From JACRPI01 sp964385055 (GTDB lineage Archaea; Nanobdellota; Nanobdellia; Woesearchaeales; DSVV01), in NCBI GenBank assembly GCA_964385055.1, contig CAYLMH010000005.1, positions 1 to 64,000 of the forward strand: a stretch of 64,000 nucleotides of DNA, given 5' to 3'. The position numbers and the translations under genes are program-made. Below the pieces are notes generated by a model that searched no databases, was not told the origin of the DNA, and saw only the letters and a program-made list of their open reading frames with translations. Positions 1 through 8,291 of the stretch are shown here, piece by piece. How positions within the stretch are numbered: position 1 is the first letter of the stretch; every line of letters begins with the position of its first letter.

Positions 1-510
1 GATAATCGGTTAAGCTATCATCGTCGCTATCTGTATCAAGCGCGTTTGTTCCATAAGTAACGACTTCTTGATAATCGGTTAAGCTATCATTATCACNNNN
101 NNNNNNNNNNNNNNNNNNNNNNNNNNNNNNNNNNNNNNNNNNNNNNNNNNNNNNNNNNNNNNNNNNNNNNNNNNNNNNNNNNNNNNNNNNNNNNNNTATC
201 TGTATCAAGCGCATCTGTACCATATGTCACAACTTCTTGATAATCAGTTAAGCTATCATTATCACTATCTGTATCAAGCGCATCTGTACCATATGTCACA
301 ACTTCTTGATAATCAGTTAAAGCATCACTATCTGAATCAGATACTAAAGCGTTTGTCCCATAAATAACAATCTCTTGATAATCAGAGAACCCATCACTGT
401 CAGAATCTGCAACTGTTCCGCTTGTGCCATAAGTAATAACTTCCTGATAATCTGTTAAGCCATCTGTGTCAGTATCAGCAAGAGATGGATTTGTTCCATA
501 CGTTGCTTCT
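1..510 (-). repeat. 72-bp tandem coding repeats (24-residue thrombospondin-3 units)
   Basis: The 72-bp units encode DSDxDSLTDYQEVVTYGTxALDTD. Copies nearest the gap are almost identical at the DNA level and become more divergent toward 510. This gradient suggests recent expansion from the C-terminal side, and it explains why the assembly broke here. Confidence 0.9.
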
Positions 511-2186
511 TCTGTGTCTAATAAACCATCATCATCAGTGTCTGGATCAACAGGTTCTGGTGTTGGTTCTACAGAACAAGTAATTGGGTATCCAGTGTAT
601 TTCATTACTGTATTTCCCTCATCATTTGCAATGTACGCATCTGCTGTTGAAGCAGAACAATCAGAGACAAAAGTAAATCCTTCAGGATCTGTTCCTGGTA
701 CAGAAGTGTACGTCATGACAACAGTCCCATCAACAGTCATTTCGCGGAGTGTTGTTCCATAAAGAACATACAAAAGTTCTGTTTCAGAAGAATAAAACAT
801 ATCGGTAATTGCTTCTTCTGCTGGTTGTATTGAACCGAGAAGCGTTGCAGTTCCTGAAGACGTTGGAACACTGACAAAATAAATTCTACCATCATCAGAT
901 GAACCAACTGCGAAAATGCCGCCTAAGGATGTTGTTCCATAAGAATGAGCACCATCTGGAATGTATGCTATTCCTTCGAGTCCATTGCTGGTTGTGCTTG
1001 GAGTTGTTATTCCTATACTGCTCAAATCCAATGTTGCAGTTTTTGTTCCTGTTCCAGTATTGAAGGCGTAAATCGCGAAAGGATATTCATTCAAAACATA
1101 TGCAGCTGAAGCGCCAGAAACTGAAACTCCTTCCAAATCTCCAGAGAGCGTCAAAGAAGTAACAGAACTTCCATCGCTGTTCATAGTACTGACGCCACCA
1201 TTATCATTAACAACAACAAGTTTGTTGCTCGCTGAATTCCAGACAACACCACTTGGTTCAAAAGAAGAGGATAATCCAGAGCCAACATTTGTTCCTGAAG
1301 ATGAAGCAGGCCAAACTGCTATTGTAGAGCCAGAACCACCTGATCCAGATGATGGACAAGTGATAGGATAATTATCATATCCTTTTACAGATGCTGGCGT
1401 ATCAGAAGCAATATAAATTGTCGTTGTAGTACTTGAACATGTTGTTGCAAGTGCAATTCCTTCTTGATCAGAACCAGGTGCAGTATATGTTGCAAGAACT
1501 GTTCCCTGCAAATCCATTTCTACAACAGTGCTGCTATATTGGACATACAAAACATCTGTTTCTCGATCATAAAATAAATCAGAAAGCCATGCACCCCCTG
1601 GAGTCATGCTGCGCAAGAGAGTGACAGACCCACCGCTTGTAGAGGTATCAATGTCTAAGAAATAAAGAGTACCTGTTTCTTGTGATCCAACAACGAAAAC
1701 GCCACGACCACTACTTGTCGAGTAATATTCTGCAGGGATATAGGTCATTCCTTCTAAACCATATCTCGTATCAACAGGCGCAGGAACCACATTGCTTAAA
1801 TCCCAAGATTTTGTTTTTGTCCCAGTGTTAAAATCAAATTCATAAAGTGCGTAAGGATACTCATTAAGAACATAAACATAATTTGATGATGGATCCGCAA
1901 TTGCAATTCCTTCGAGATCTCCGCCTATTGACCAGTGAGTAACTCCTGAACCATCAGTGTTCATTTGCGTTACTCTTCCTGAATAACCTATGCTGGGATC
2001 AGTCACTAAAAAGAGTGTGTTCAGTCGAGAATGCCAGACAATACCACTTGGTTCATACGTACCCAAAGCACCAGCAAGTTCTGTTGCAGTAGAGTCTGCC
2101 GGCCAGCTCGCAGCAAAAACTGTTTGCGCAAAGAGCAAGAATATAATGAGAATAGATATGTTTAGTGTTAATTTTTTTGTTTTCAT
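1..2186 (-). CDS. Secreted SdiA-regulated-like double propeller protein with thrombospondin type-3 repeats (C-terminus outside window)
   Basis: The protein starts with a Sec signal peptide (Lys-rich start, hydrophobic stretch, cleavage near residues 24-26 after FAASWPAD). Two homologous segments follow, at about residues 30-275 and 290-540. Each carries the 'EPSGIVW', 'GDLEGI', 'YVLNEYP' and 'GLEGMTYIP' signatures of the SdiA-regulated/YjiK beta-propeller family. From about residue 545 the chain turns into Asp-rich D-x-D-x-D-G-type thrombospondin-3 calcium-binding repeats of 24 residues. The 100-N gap falls inside these repeats and the same frame type continues at bases 1-96, so the gene runs off the left edge. 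GGAGGG precedes the ATG and a CTATATATAG box lies near 2228-2238. It is probably a Ca-stiffened cell-surface stalk protein; the ligand is unknown. Confidence 0.8.
97..196. other. Assembly gap (100 N)
   Basis: A run of exactly 100 N is the conventional placeholder for a scaffold gap of unknown length. It is flanked on both sides by the same 72-bp repeat, so the true copy number is unknown and may be larger or smaller than drawn. Confidence 0.95.
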
Positions 2187-2345
2187 AAAAATCCCTCCAA
2201 AAAGATAAAATATAGAAGTGAAGATGCTATATATAGTTTTCCGTACGATTAAAAAGTGATGAATGAGACAAAAGCAACATTTATATAGAAGAAGAAGCAG
2301 AAAAAATAAGTAGAATTAATAATTGTAAAAATAGAGGTGAATGGT

Positions 2346-2900
2346 GTGGAAAAATCTTTATCTTTCAAAAACAAAAAAGCGCAGGGCGCGTTAGAATTTT
2401 TAATGACCTATGGATGGGCATTCTTAGTCATTCTTATTATGATTGGAGCGTTGGCATATTTCGGTGTCTTGAGTCCGACAAAATTCTTGCCAGAACGTTG
2501 TACATTCGGATCACAGTTCCTTTGTAAGGATTATTTAATGAATTCAGATGGTTCAACAGGAGACATTACAGTGAAATTACAAAACAATCTTGGACAAGCG
2601 ATTTATGTGAACAATACGTTGACAAACGCAACATCTCCGGAAGGATTTGGAGATTGTGTCGTTACTATTTATGATTCCGCAGGATCAACAGATATTGGCG
2701 CGGATGGTTCTACGCCTGCAGCAGTGTCTGACGGCGGATTCTTTGTCGTGAGCGCAGCAGATTGTGCGAGTTTAGGAGGAATGACTGAAGGTTCTAAATA
2801 CAAAGTAAATGTTGACGTCAATTATTATACCGCAACATCCTCCAGCGCGTTTGGTCACACGGTCAGTGGAGAATTATTCTCAAACGTTGAGACGGGTTAG
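2346..2900 (+). CDS. Archaeal type IV pilin-like protein with class III signal peptide
   Basis: The N-terminus reads MEKSLSFKNKKAQGALEFLM and continues TYGWAFLVIL. This is a basic leader followed by the K-A-Q-G-A-L-E-F class III motif and a hydrophobic helix, cut by the FlaK/PibD-type prepilin peptidase before the Gln. The rest is a Thr/Ser/Gly-rich exported domain with paired cysteines. The GTG at 2346 is preferred because GAGGTGA (2334-2340) then sits at normal ribosome-binding distance; an earlier in-frame GTG at 2337 overlaps that site. A TTTATATAG box at about 2279-2287 gives a short leader. It is probably a pilus or adhesion subunit; no assembly ATPase is in the window. Confidence 0.75.
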   Translation: MEKSLSFKNKKAQGALEFLMTYGWAFLVILIMIGALAYFGVLSPTKFLPERCTFGSQFLCKDYLMNSDGSTGDITVKLQNNLGQAIYVNNTLTNATSPEGFGDCVVTIYDSAGSTDIGADGSTPAAVSDGGFFVVSAADCASLGGMTEGSKYKVNVDVNYYTATSSSAFGHTVSGELFSNVETG

Positions 2901-3126
2901 TTTTCTATTTTACTTTTTTATTTTCTTTTTCATTAATAGTCTCGTCATTTCTAATCGCCTCACTCTTTTATTCGCCTGATGAGCTTTTGAATCCCTAATC
3001 TTTTTTATTTTTAATAAAGGATAAATTGTGTAGGTGGACTTTACTGAGCGAATATTTGAAGCAAAAAATGCTTAAATGGAAACAGGACGCGAACAAAACA
3101 AACAAGAAAACCTTCCTCAGTAGCAA
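2901..3126. other. Intergenic region with T-rich terminator-like tract
   Basis: The sequence after the pilin stop is pyrimidine-rich (about 2903-2933), a plausible archaeal oligo-T terminator. TTTTGAATCCCTAATCTTTT at 2985-3004 recurs almost exactly near 33882. No reading frame here looks coding. Confidence 0.4.
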
Positions 3127-3236
3127 CTTTTATATACTGGTTCCACCTATGATATAATGGGGTGTAGATGCGGTATTTTGTGCTACTCTGTATACGACTA
3201 TAGTTCTATACAGCGAATTGCCAACACCGCGGGACA
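3127..3236 (+). promoter_or_regulatory. Promoter and structured 5' leader of the following gene
   Basis: A TTTATATACT box near 3129-3138 predicts transcription from about 3155-3160, leaving an 80-nt leader. Inside it CTGTATA (3188-3194) pairs with TATACAG (3207-3213), and GCGGT (3170-3174) pairs with ACCGC (3226-3230) just before the ATG at 3237. No Shine-Dalgarno motif is evident, so initiation may depend on the fold or use another signal. Confidence 0.45.
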
Positions 3237-3647
3237 ATGGTTATCTTATTTGACATCTTTAATTTGCCAGAAGATATCTATGAAGTTATTTTCGCGACAC
3301 CGCAGCAAAAAATAGTAGGTAAACTTCTTATCAAAATGATGAAAGAAAAAGGCGGAGAGATTACAAAAACAGAAATGTCTCTGTTTGCGATGCAGTTGCA
3401 CGACGGCACGTTTGTCGCAGAGCTAGATGAACCAGAATATAAAAATAAGAAAGTAAAATTAAGCTACAATAAACGCCAATTCTATGATAGAATCCTCACT
3501 CCCATGAAAGGCATGGGGCTTATCGACTACGACCTCTACAAAAAAACGTACAAAATTTCTGACAAGTTTAACAAAGCGTTAATTAAAATTGGACTTATGT
3601 GGGTCAGAGAATATAGAGAAGTAGAAGCGATGTTGAATAAGAGATAA
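3237..3647 (+). CDS. Conserved-looking hypothetical protein, possible winged helix
   Basis: This 136-residue, soluble, Lys-rich protein is not recognised. Its middle (about residues 25-105) alternates helices and a beta hairpin ending in 'MGLIDYDLYKKTYKIS', which looks like the wing and terminal helix of a winged-helix DNA-binding fold. No catalytic motif is visible. It is monocistronic, between convergent and parallel neighbours, and has its own promoter and folded leader. It could be a small transcriptional regulator; confidence in function is low, but the coding character is good. Confidence 0.5.
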   Translation: MVILFDIFNLPEDIYEVIFATPQQKIVGKLLIKMMKEKGGEITKTEMSLFAMQLHDGTFVAELDEPEYKNKKVKLSYNKRQFYDRILTPMKGMGLIDYDLYKKTYKISDKFNKALIKIGLMWVREYREVEAMLNKR

Positions 3648-3687
3648 GGTAGTAAAAAGTTAAAGAAATAATTAACGGATAATATGT

Positions 3688-4095
3688 TTAACGTTTCATC
3701 CGTACATCAATATCTTCTGCGATTTTCCGTAATGTCGCGCAGGTTCGTTTCATATCTTCTTCCAATTCATCGATAAGTGCAGAAAGATTATTGACGCGAA
3801 GCATATATCCTTTTTTCTCATAGACCACAAGCCCTGTCTCCATGAGTTTGTTGATGTGATGCACAACAGTTCCACGAGTCAACGTAAGTCGTTCAGCAAG
3901 TTCATCGCTCGTGATGCTTCTGTTTGTTTTTGTTGCTTTCAGCAACTCTATAAAAATGCGAAAGCAGCTTTTGTCTTTGTCGCGAAGATTAAACAAGCCA
4001 AGAGAAGAACCAAACCACTGTAACTCTTCGTTGAGCGAAGGCGTCTCCGGCCGTCGCATGCGAATAATAGTAATCCTCTGTTGAATTAATGCCAT
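3688..4095 (-). CDS. Winged-helix transcriptional regulator (ArsR/MarR-like)
   Basis: The central segment 'ITSDELAERLTLTRGTVVHHINKLMETGLVVYEKKGYMLRV' is a classic winged-helix: recognition helix (LTRGTVVHHINKL) then wing. A C-terminal helix of about 35 residues probably dimerises. The ATG at 4095 (MALIQQRI) is chosen over the longer open frame to 4164 because a TTTAAATAA box centred near 4122 sits 27 bp upstream, which fits a leaderless mRNA. No metal- or ligand-binding cysteines are seen, so the effector is unknown. Confidence 0.7.
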   Translation of the reverse strand: MALIQQRITIIRMRRPETPSLNEELQWFGSSLGLFNLRDKDKSCFRIFIELLKATKTNRSITSDELAERLTLTRGTVVHHINKLMETGLVVYEKKGYMLRVNNLSALIDELEEDMKRTCATLRKIAEDIDVRMKR

Positions 4096-4204
4096 AAAGA
4101 AAAGATGGAGAAACCATTTATTTAAACTTTGTGGAGAGAAAAATAGAATCCAATTTTTTTCCAATGTTTGATCCTATTTTAAAAATTGCGCAGCAAAGAA
4201 AAAT

Positions 4205-4281
4205 ACACGCACCCAACGCATGAACGCGTTGGGGACCCAATTGACCACGTCAAAGAAGGACGTGGTCAATTGGGGTCTTTA
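4205..4281 (-). repeat. 3'-UTR structured element, copy 1 (double hairpin variant)
   Basis: On the + strand: ACACGCAC box (4205-4212), hairpin CCCAACGC/GCGTTGGG, then GACCCAATTGACCACGTC (4234-4251) facing GACGTGGTCAATTGGGGTC (4259-4277), an almost perfect 18-bp stem. In sense orientation it lies about 104 bp after the stop of the minus-strand gene ending at 4385. It is the most divergent member, lacking the CAGGGG part. Confidence 0.6.
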
Positions 4282-4384
4282 TTAGTAAAAATAATATGTG
4301 ACAATCCAGAAATCAAGAAAAGCTAAAAAGATAAAGAAGAGGGAAACAAACAAGAAAAAATAAAGATTATAAGAGAATTGTATT

Positions 4385-4639
4385 TTAACAATCAACCCAT
4401 TTTGTACAGGTTCCATCTTGATCTTTCCAATCGCAACACTGTGCAGAATTTACAGAGGGAGAAATAGAATTTGTAGATGAAGATACTGAGCCCATCTTTG
4501 TAACTTTGATTGCCTGACCAGTCACATCACCCAAACTATTCTCAGCACCTGCATTCAATAACAATACAACTATTGCAACAGCAGCAACAATACCGACAAG
4601 TACGACCAAAGACAGATTTGTTTTTTCCTCTTTACCCAT
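4385..4639 (-). CDS. Small single-pass membrane protein with Cys-rich tail
   Basis: The 84-residue protein has a charged N-terminus, one transmembrane helix (residues 10-30), a Ser/Asn-rich spacer containing 'VTGQAI', and an end with CCDWKDQDGTCTKWVDC. The four cysteines would form disulphides outside the cell. The T-G-Q/A-A motif recurs in the large surface protein at 59211-61553. AGAGGTG precedes the ATG. It is probably a cell-envelope protein; its role is unknown. Confidence 0.55.
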   Translation of the reverse strand: MGKEEKTNLSLVVLVGIVAAVAIVVLLLNAGAENSLGDVTGQAIKVTKMGSVSSSTNSISPSVNSAQCCDWKDQDGTCTKWVDC

Positions 4640-4675
4640 ATTAACACCTCTATTATATAACTATAAAATAACCTA

Positions 4676-5086
4676 TTACTGCGCCCAGCTTGGAAGCATT
4701 GGTGTGATGCTTGGTCCAACAAGATCCCAAGCGTACGGAGCAACAATGATCAGTACACCAATAATGAGTGTATGATACCATTTTTCGCCGATACGACCAA
4801 CAATTGCTGCAGCGCTACCAATTTTGACCATTGCAACAATGCCAATAACAATACGAACACCAAGGTCAACCCAAAGAGTTTCTGTAAGCGCGAGATTGAG
4901 CAGCCCGAAAACAAAACTAATGTTCATGCTGACAAAAACGAAGAACATCGTGAAAGGCAGCGCGTGCATTGCATGCATGAACCAACCCATCCCTACTTCA
5001 TCTTCATGAACAAAGAAAATTTCAACAAGACCTATAATAATTCCAACGACCAATGCAGGGACTAAAACAATTCCTTCTAATGCCAT
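4676..5086 (-). CDS. Four-helix integral membrane protein, unknown
   Basis: About 136 residues form four hydrophobic helices with short loops; the first loop holds 'FFVHEDEVGMGW'. The start (MALEGIV, ATG at 5086) is chosen because a TTTATATATA box at about 5110-5117 is 27 bp upstream; ATG 5092 is an alternative. The longer open frame to 5161 runs through this promoter. The gene is in line with the small membrane gene at 4385-4639 (36-bp gap) and may be cotranscribed with it. No family is recognised. Confidence 0.6.
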   Translation of the reverse strand: MALEGIVLVPALVVGIIIGLVEIFFVHEDEVGMGWFMHAMHALPFTMFFVFVSMNISFVFGLLNLALTETLWVDLGVRIVIGIVAMVKIGSAAAIVGRIGEKWYHTLIIGVLIIVAPYAWDLVGPSITPMLPSWAQ

Positions 5087-5221
5087 GAACATTTTTGAGA
5101 AAGAGATATATATAAACCTTACGATTAAAAAATAGTCAAGAAATTCTAAACACGACAGCAAGCTTTATATACTGCGATTCCCTGAAAATCAAATGAATTA
5201 TCAAAAAGGGGAAAAGAAGTG

Positions 5222-6400
5222 ATGAAACACCTACAAAAATTCTCACTCACAACAGTACTGGTATTTCTGCTCAACATAACGATAGTTCACGCAGCGCTGA
5301 TGGATCCAGTCACGAGCAAGCTTCGATATATTTTCTTTAATCTCGGAACAACAGCGGCATTTTCCGTCTGGCTAAAATTTGCGTTCTTCGTCATTATTTT
5401 TGCAGTGCTTCATGGCGCTGGAATGAGAATTCCTCAATTAGCAGAAGGACCAATGAAGCGCGCGGTCGCAGTGATTGCGTTTGTTATCGCGTTAACAACA
5501 GCAATCCTTGTTCCGTACAAATTAATGCTCTACATTTTCAGAATGTATCATGCGCTGCTTGTTATTTTGTTTGCAATGCTTCCTGCAGGAATTGGATTTG
5601 TCATTAATCAAAAATTGCTCGCAGGAGACGACAGGCTGCACAGAATTCTCCGAGGCATTATTTACATTCTCATCACGATATTTATTTTCGGATTAATAGG
5701 AAATATTCAAGCAAATTCTTCTCCAGAAACACAACTCTATAGAGATTTGACAGAACCATTAATGTGGGGCGGTATTCTCGCGTTAGTCGCAGGATTTTAT
5801 AATCTGATTATGGCGTTAGGTGGCGATACAGTCGTGAGCGCAATTGGTGAACGATTGGGAAGAACACCACCTGCAGCAACGACACCCGCAGAAGCAACAA
5901 CTCCTCCTGGAGCAACCCCACCTGGAACACATCCTCCTGCAGGCGGAACAACGCACCCTCCCGCAACACCAGCAGAACGGATTGATGCGATGCGTGCATT
6001 TGGAACAAATGCGCAAGCATTGCAGGGGCATGTCACCCAAGCAGAGCAAGCAATCAATAATAATCTCATGCCGCTCATTCAACAAATTGATGCTATTACA
6101 CAACAAATTCAAGCAGGAGCAGGAATGTCTGGAGGAGTTCCTCCAAATCTTATCCAACAACGAGATCAACTTTTCCAACAAGCAAGACCAATTGCGCAGC
6201 AAATAATGCCGATTATCCAGCAAGCGCAACAGGAAGTAGCAACAGGGCAAAGTCTTATCAACACGATCATGGATGATCACGCAGCATATCAAGCAATACC
6301 GCAGCAAGTACGAAACATATTTGAGAATAATCTTGCGGGGTTCATCGACCTACAAAACAGAACATGCAGAGCATACGCAATGGCACATCAATTAATATAA
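5222..6400 (+). CDS. Membrane protein with Pro/Thr-rich linker and helical C-terminal domain
   Basis: A signal-like N-terminus (residues 5-25) and about five more transmembrane helices extend to residue 205. A low-complexity linker rich in Pro, Thr and Ala (about residues 210-250) follows, then a Gln-rich helical/coiled domain containing an 'AGAGMSGGVPPN' insert. The downstream gene has a matching 'GGGGMSGGAPP' insert, which suggests the two products work together. AAGGGGAA before the start supports ATG 5222. The layout recalls membrane platforms of secretion or surface machines, but no such family is recognised. Confidence 0.6.
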   Translation: MKHLQKFSLTTVLVFLLNITIVHAALMDPVTSKLRYIFFNLGTTAAFSVWLKFAFFVIIFAVLHGAGMRIPQLAEGPMKRAVAVIAFVIALTTAILVPYKLMLYIFRMYHALLVILFAMLPAGIGFVINQKLLAGDDRLHRILRGIIYILITIFIFGLIGNIQANSSPETQLYRDLTEPLMWGGILALVAGFYNLIMALGGDTVVSAIGERLGRTPPAATTPAEATTPPGATPPGTHPPAGGTTHPPATPAERIDAMRAFGTNAQALQGHVTQAEQAINNNLMPLIQQIDAITQQIQAGAGMSGGVPPNLIQQRDQLFQQARPIAQQIMPIIQQAQQEVATGQSLINTIMDDHAAYQAIPQQVRNIFENNLAGFIDLQNRTCRAYAMAHQLI

Positions 6401-6418
6401 GATTATGAATAATAAATT

Positions 6419-8164
6419 GTGAAAAAAATGGTAGCAAAAGAAGATCATGGAAAAGATGCAGGAAAGAAGCCTGCTGAAAAAAAAGCAGAGCTTGTTCCAG
6501 TAGAGAAACTTATAGATGCACTTCAAGAAGGACTCGTGACCACAGTTACAGACGTTTCAAAGCACATGGAAGTCTATGGCGATGCAAAACCAAAGATAGA
6601 AGAAGTACTCATAGAGAGTGCAAAAATAGAAGAAGTACTAAGAAAACTTCCACGCAAAAAACCTACCGAACCAACAACAAAAGTAAAACCAAATCCGCAA
6701 GAGATTGAGAAGATAAGAGAAGTCATCAATAAATTTATTCCTTATGTCCAACAAATGCGCACACTGGGAGAGACTTTCCGCGCAGACTTTGGCAACCTGA
6801 AAGCAATGGAAGAAGGGACACAAAAAACTGAAGCAGCGCTTATGCTTGCAAATGGGATGATGAAAGCGTTTGGAGAAGTCAAAGGAGTAAATGCAGGGGT
6901 GCAAACCATTCTTAAAAATGAACAATATGGATTTGTTCCTGATGCAGAACAGAACGTGTTTGAAGAAGCGTTAGTCATTTTCTTTTCTGAGTTTATTTCC
7001 TTTACCTTTATTATAAATTACGCACTACGAAACACCGTGACAAAAGAAGAAGACAAAAAAACAGTGGATACTGCAAGAAAGGCAGTGCTTGATGAACTCA
7101 AAGCAGTTGCGGATGTCTCTGAAAAAAATATTGAAAAATTCAAAACACGAAAGAAAGATCTTGCGCAACAGATCAAAAACGCAAAAGAACTTGAAAAGTT
7201 TATCAAAGAAGAAGAAAAAGCTGAACTCGAAAAACTAAAACTCCTCCAGCAAAAAGCAGAACCTATTATTAAAGAAATAAAAGATGAAATGAAAAAGCTT
7301 CTAGACGAAATAAAGAAGCAAGATAAAGCGTTTGATGCGTTTGGAGATCTAGAAAAGATTACTGTTAAAGAATTAAGAGAACTCAAAGAAATCCCCGCAA
7401 AAATTAATGCTGAAATAGGAAAGATTAAAGCAGCTGTTGAGCAAAAGAGTCACGCAGGTGGTGGAGGAATGTCAGGTGGAGCTCCTCCAACAGGCATTGA
7501 TATAAAAAAATTAGATGCAGTAATAGAAGCAAGCAAAAAAGAAATCAAAACACAGCTTGATGCGTTCAAAACTGGCATCAGTATGGAAAAGACAATGGGA
7601 AGAAGAGAAGTTCTTAGTTTAAACACGGTCGTTAATAGTACGCAAGAAATAATCACCATTGCAAATCAGATAGAAGACACGCTCAAAGATAAACTGCTTG
7701 CGTTCTTGCAAACAGATGAAGGGAAAAAAGCATTCCCTGGAGCAAGAATAAATAACGCAACAACTGCCGCGCTTGGAGATATTAACAACCTTCAGAGAAT
7801 CATAGCAGAAGAACAAGAAGAAAGAAATATGATTGGCACCGTAGGAAGAGTCATGAAAGATCGTGCACTGAAAGAAGAAACACTAAGACGGGAAATAGAG
7901 AGAATGAAGAAGAGTGATGTAATTTTCAAAGATAATACAAATCTTTTAACGAATATGCCACGAATTGCGAATGCGTTGAAAGACGAGATAGACAGAATAG
8001 CGGGCGCAGAACAAGCATTGGTCAATGCACTCGTAACAAGCAAAGAGACCGCAAATAAAATAAAAATGCAAGTCGCTGATGTGCAAAGGACTGTTGGCGA
8101 AGTAGAAGCGCTTCTTCCTGCAAAAGGATTCTTCGCGAATTTGTTTAAGAGATTTAGAAGATAA
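6419..8164 (+). CDS. Long coiled-coil protein, unknown
   Basis: This 581-residue, highly charged protein is almost wholly alpha-helical, with heptad-rich stretches at about 220-310 and 460-560. It has no signal peptide and one short Gly-rich break, 'HAGGGGMSGGAPPTG'. The gene starts 18 bp after its membrane neighbour and was probably cotranscribed with it. GTG 6419 and ATG 6428 are both possible starts. It is probably a cytoplasmic partner or scaffold of the membrane protein; no enzymatic motif is visible. Confidence 0.6.
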   Translation: MKKMVAKEDHGKDAGKKPAEKKAELVPVEKLIDALQEGLVTTVTDVSKHMEVYGDAKPKIEEVLIESAKIEEVLRKLPRKKPTEPTTKVKPNPQEIEKIREVINKFIPYVQQMRTLGETFRADFGNLKAMEEGTQKTEAALMLANGMMKAFGEVKGVNAGVQTILKNEQYGFVPDAEQNVFEEALVIFFSEFISFTFIINYALRNTVTKEEDKKTVDTARKAVLDELKAVADVSEKNIEKFKTRKKDLAQQIKNAKELEKFIKEEEKAELEKLKLLQQKAEPIIKEIKDEMKKLLDEIKKQDKAFDAFGDLEKITVKELRELKEIPAKINAEIGKIKAAVEQKSHAGGGGMSGGAPPTGIDIKKLDAVIEASKKEIKTQLDAFKTGISMEKTMGRREVLSLNTVVNSTQEIITIANQIEDTLKDKLLAFLQTDEGKKAFPGARINNATTAALGDINNLQRIIAEEQEERNMIGTVGRVMKDRALKEETLRREIERMKKSDVIFKDNTNLLTNMPRIANALKDEIDRIAGAEQALVNALVTSKETANKIKMQVADVQRTVGEVEALLPAKGFFANLFKRFRR

Positions 8165-8188
8165 ATTCTTAAGACCTATATAAACCCA

Positions 8189-8207
8189 CATTCGAATGTA
8201 TTCGAAT
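8189..8207. promoter_or_regulatory. Tandem palindromes next to a TATA box
   Basis: CATTCGAATG (8189-8198) and ATTCGAAT (8200-8207) sit directly after a CCTATATAAA box (about 8175-8184) and upstream of a second box CTATATAG (8224-8231). This is the position of an operator controlling the first promoter of the gene at 8292. Confidence 0.45.
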
Positions 8208-8249
8208 TATATTATGATTTTCTCTATATAGTTTGCGTGCCTACTTTCA

Positions 8250-8289
8250 TTCATCCCGAAAGGGAGCGAGTATATTGCGGAGGGATGAA
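8250..8289 (+). promoter_or_regulatory. Hairpin that would sequester a ribosome binding site
   Basis: TTCATCCC (8250-8257) is exactly complementary to GGGATGAA (8282-8289), which contains the Shine-Dalgarno region GGAGGGATGAA of the gene starting at 8292. A small inner hairpin CCC-gaaa-GGG competes with it. The layout fits translational control by RNA folding. Confidence 0.5.
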
Positions 8290-8291
8290 AG

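Noticed and set aside
3170..3232. Possible tRNA in the leader region
   Set aside because: The outer stem is only 5 bp and no anticodon arm or GTTCRA T loop in the right place exists.
7018..7386. Long antisense frames inside coiled-coil genes
   Set aside because: They are Ser/Phe-rich shadows caused by the Lys/Glu/Ala codon bias of the sense strand.
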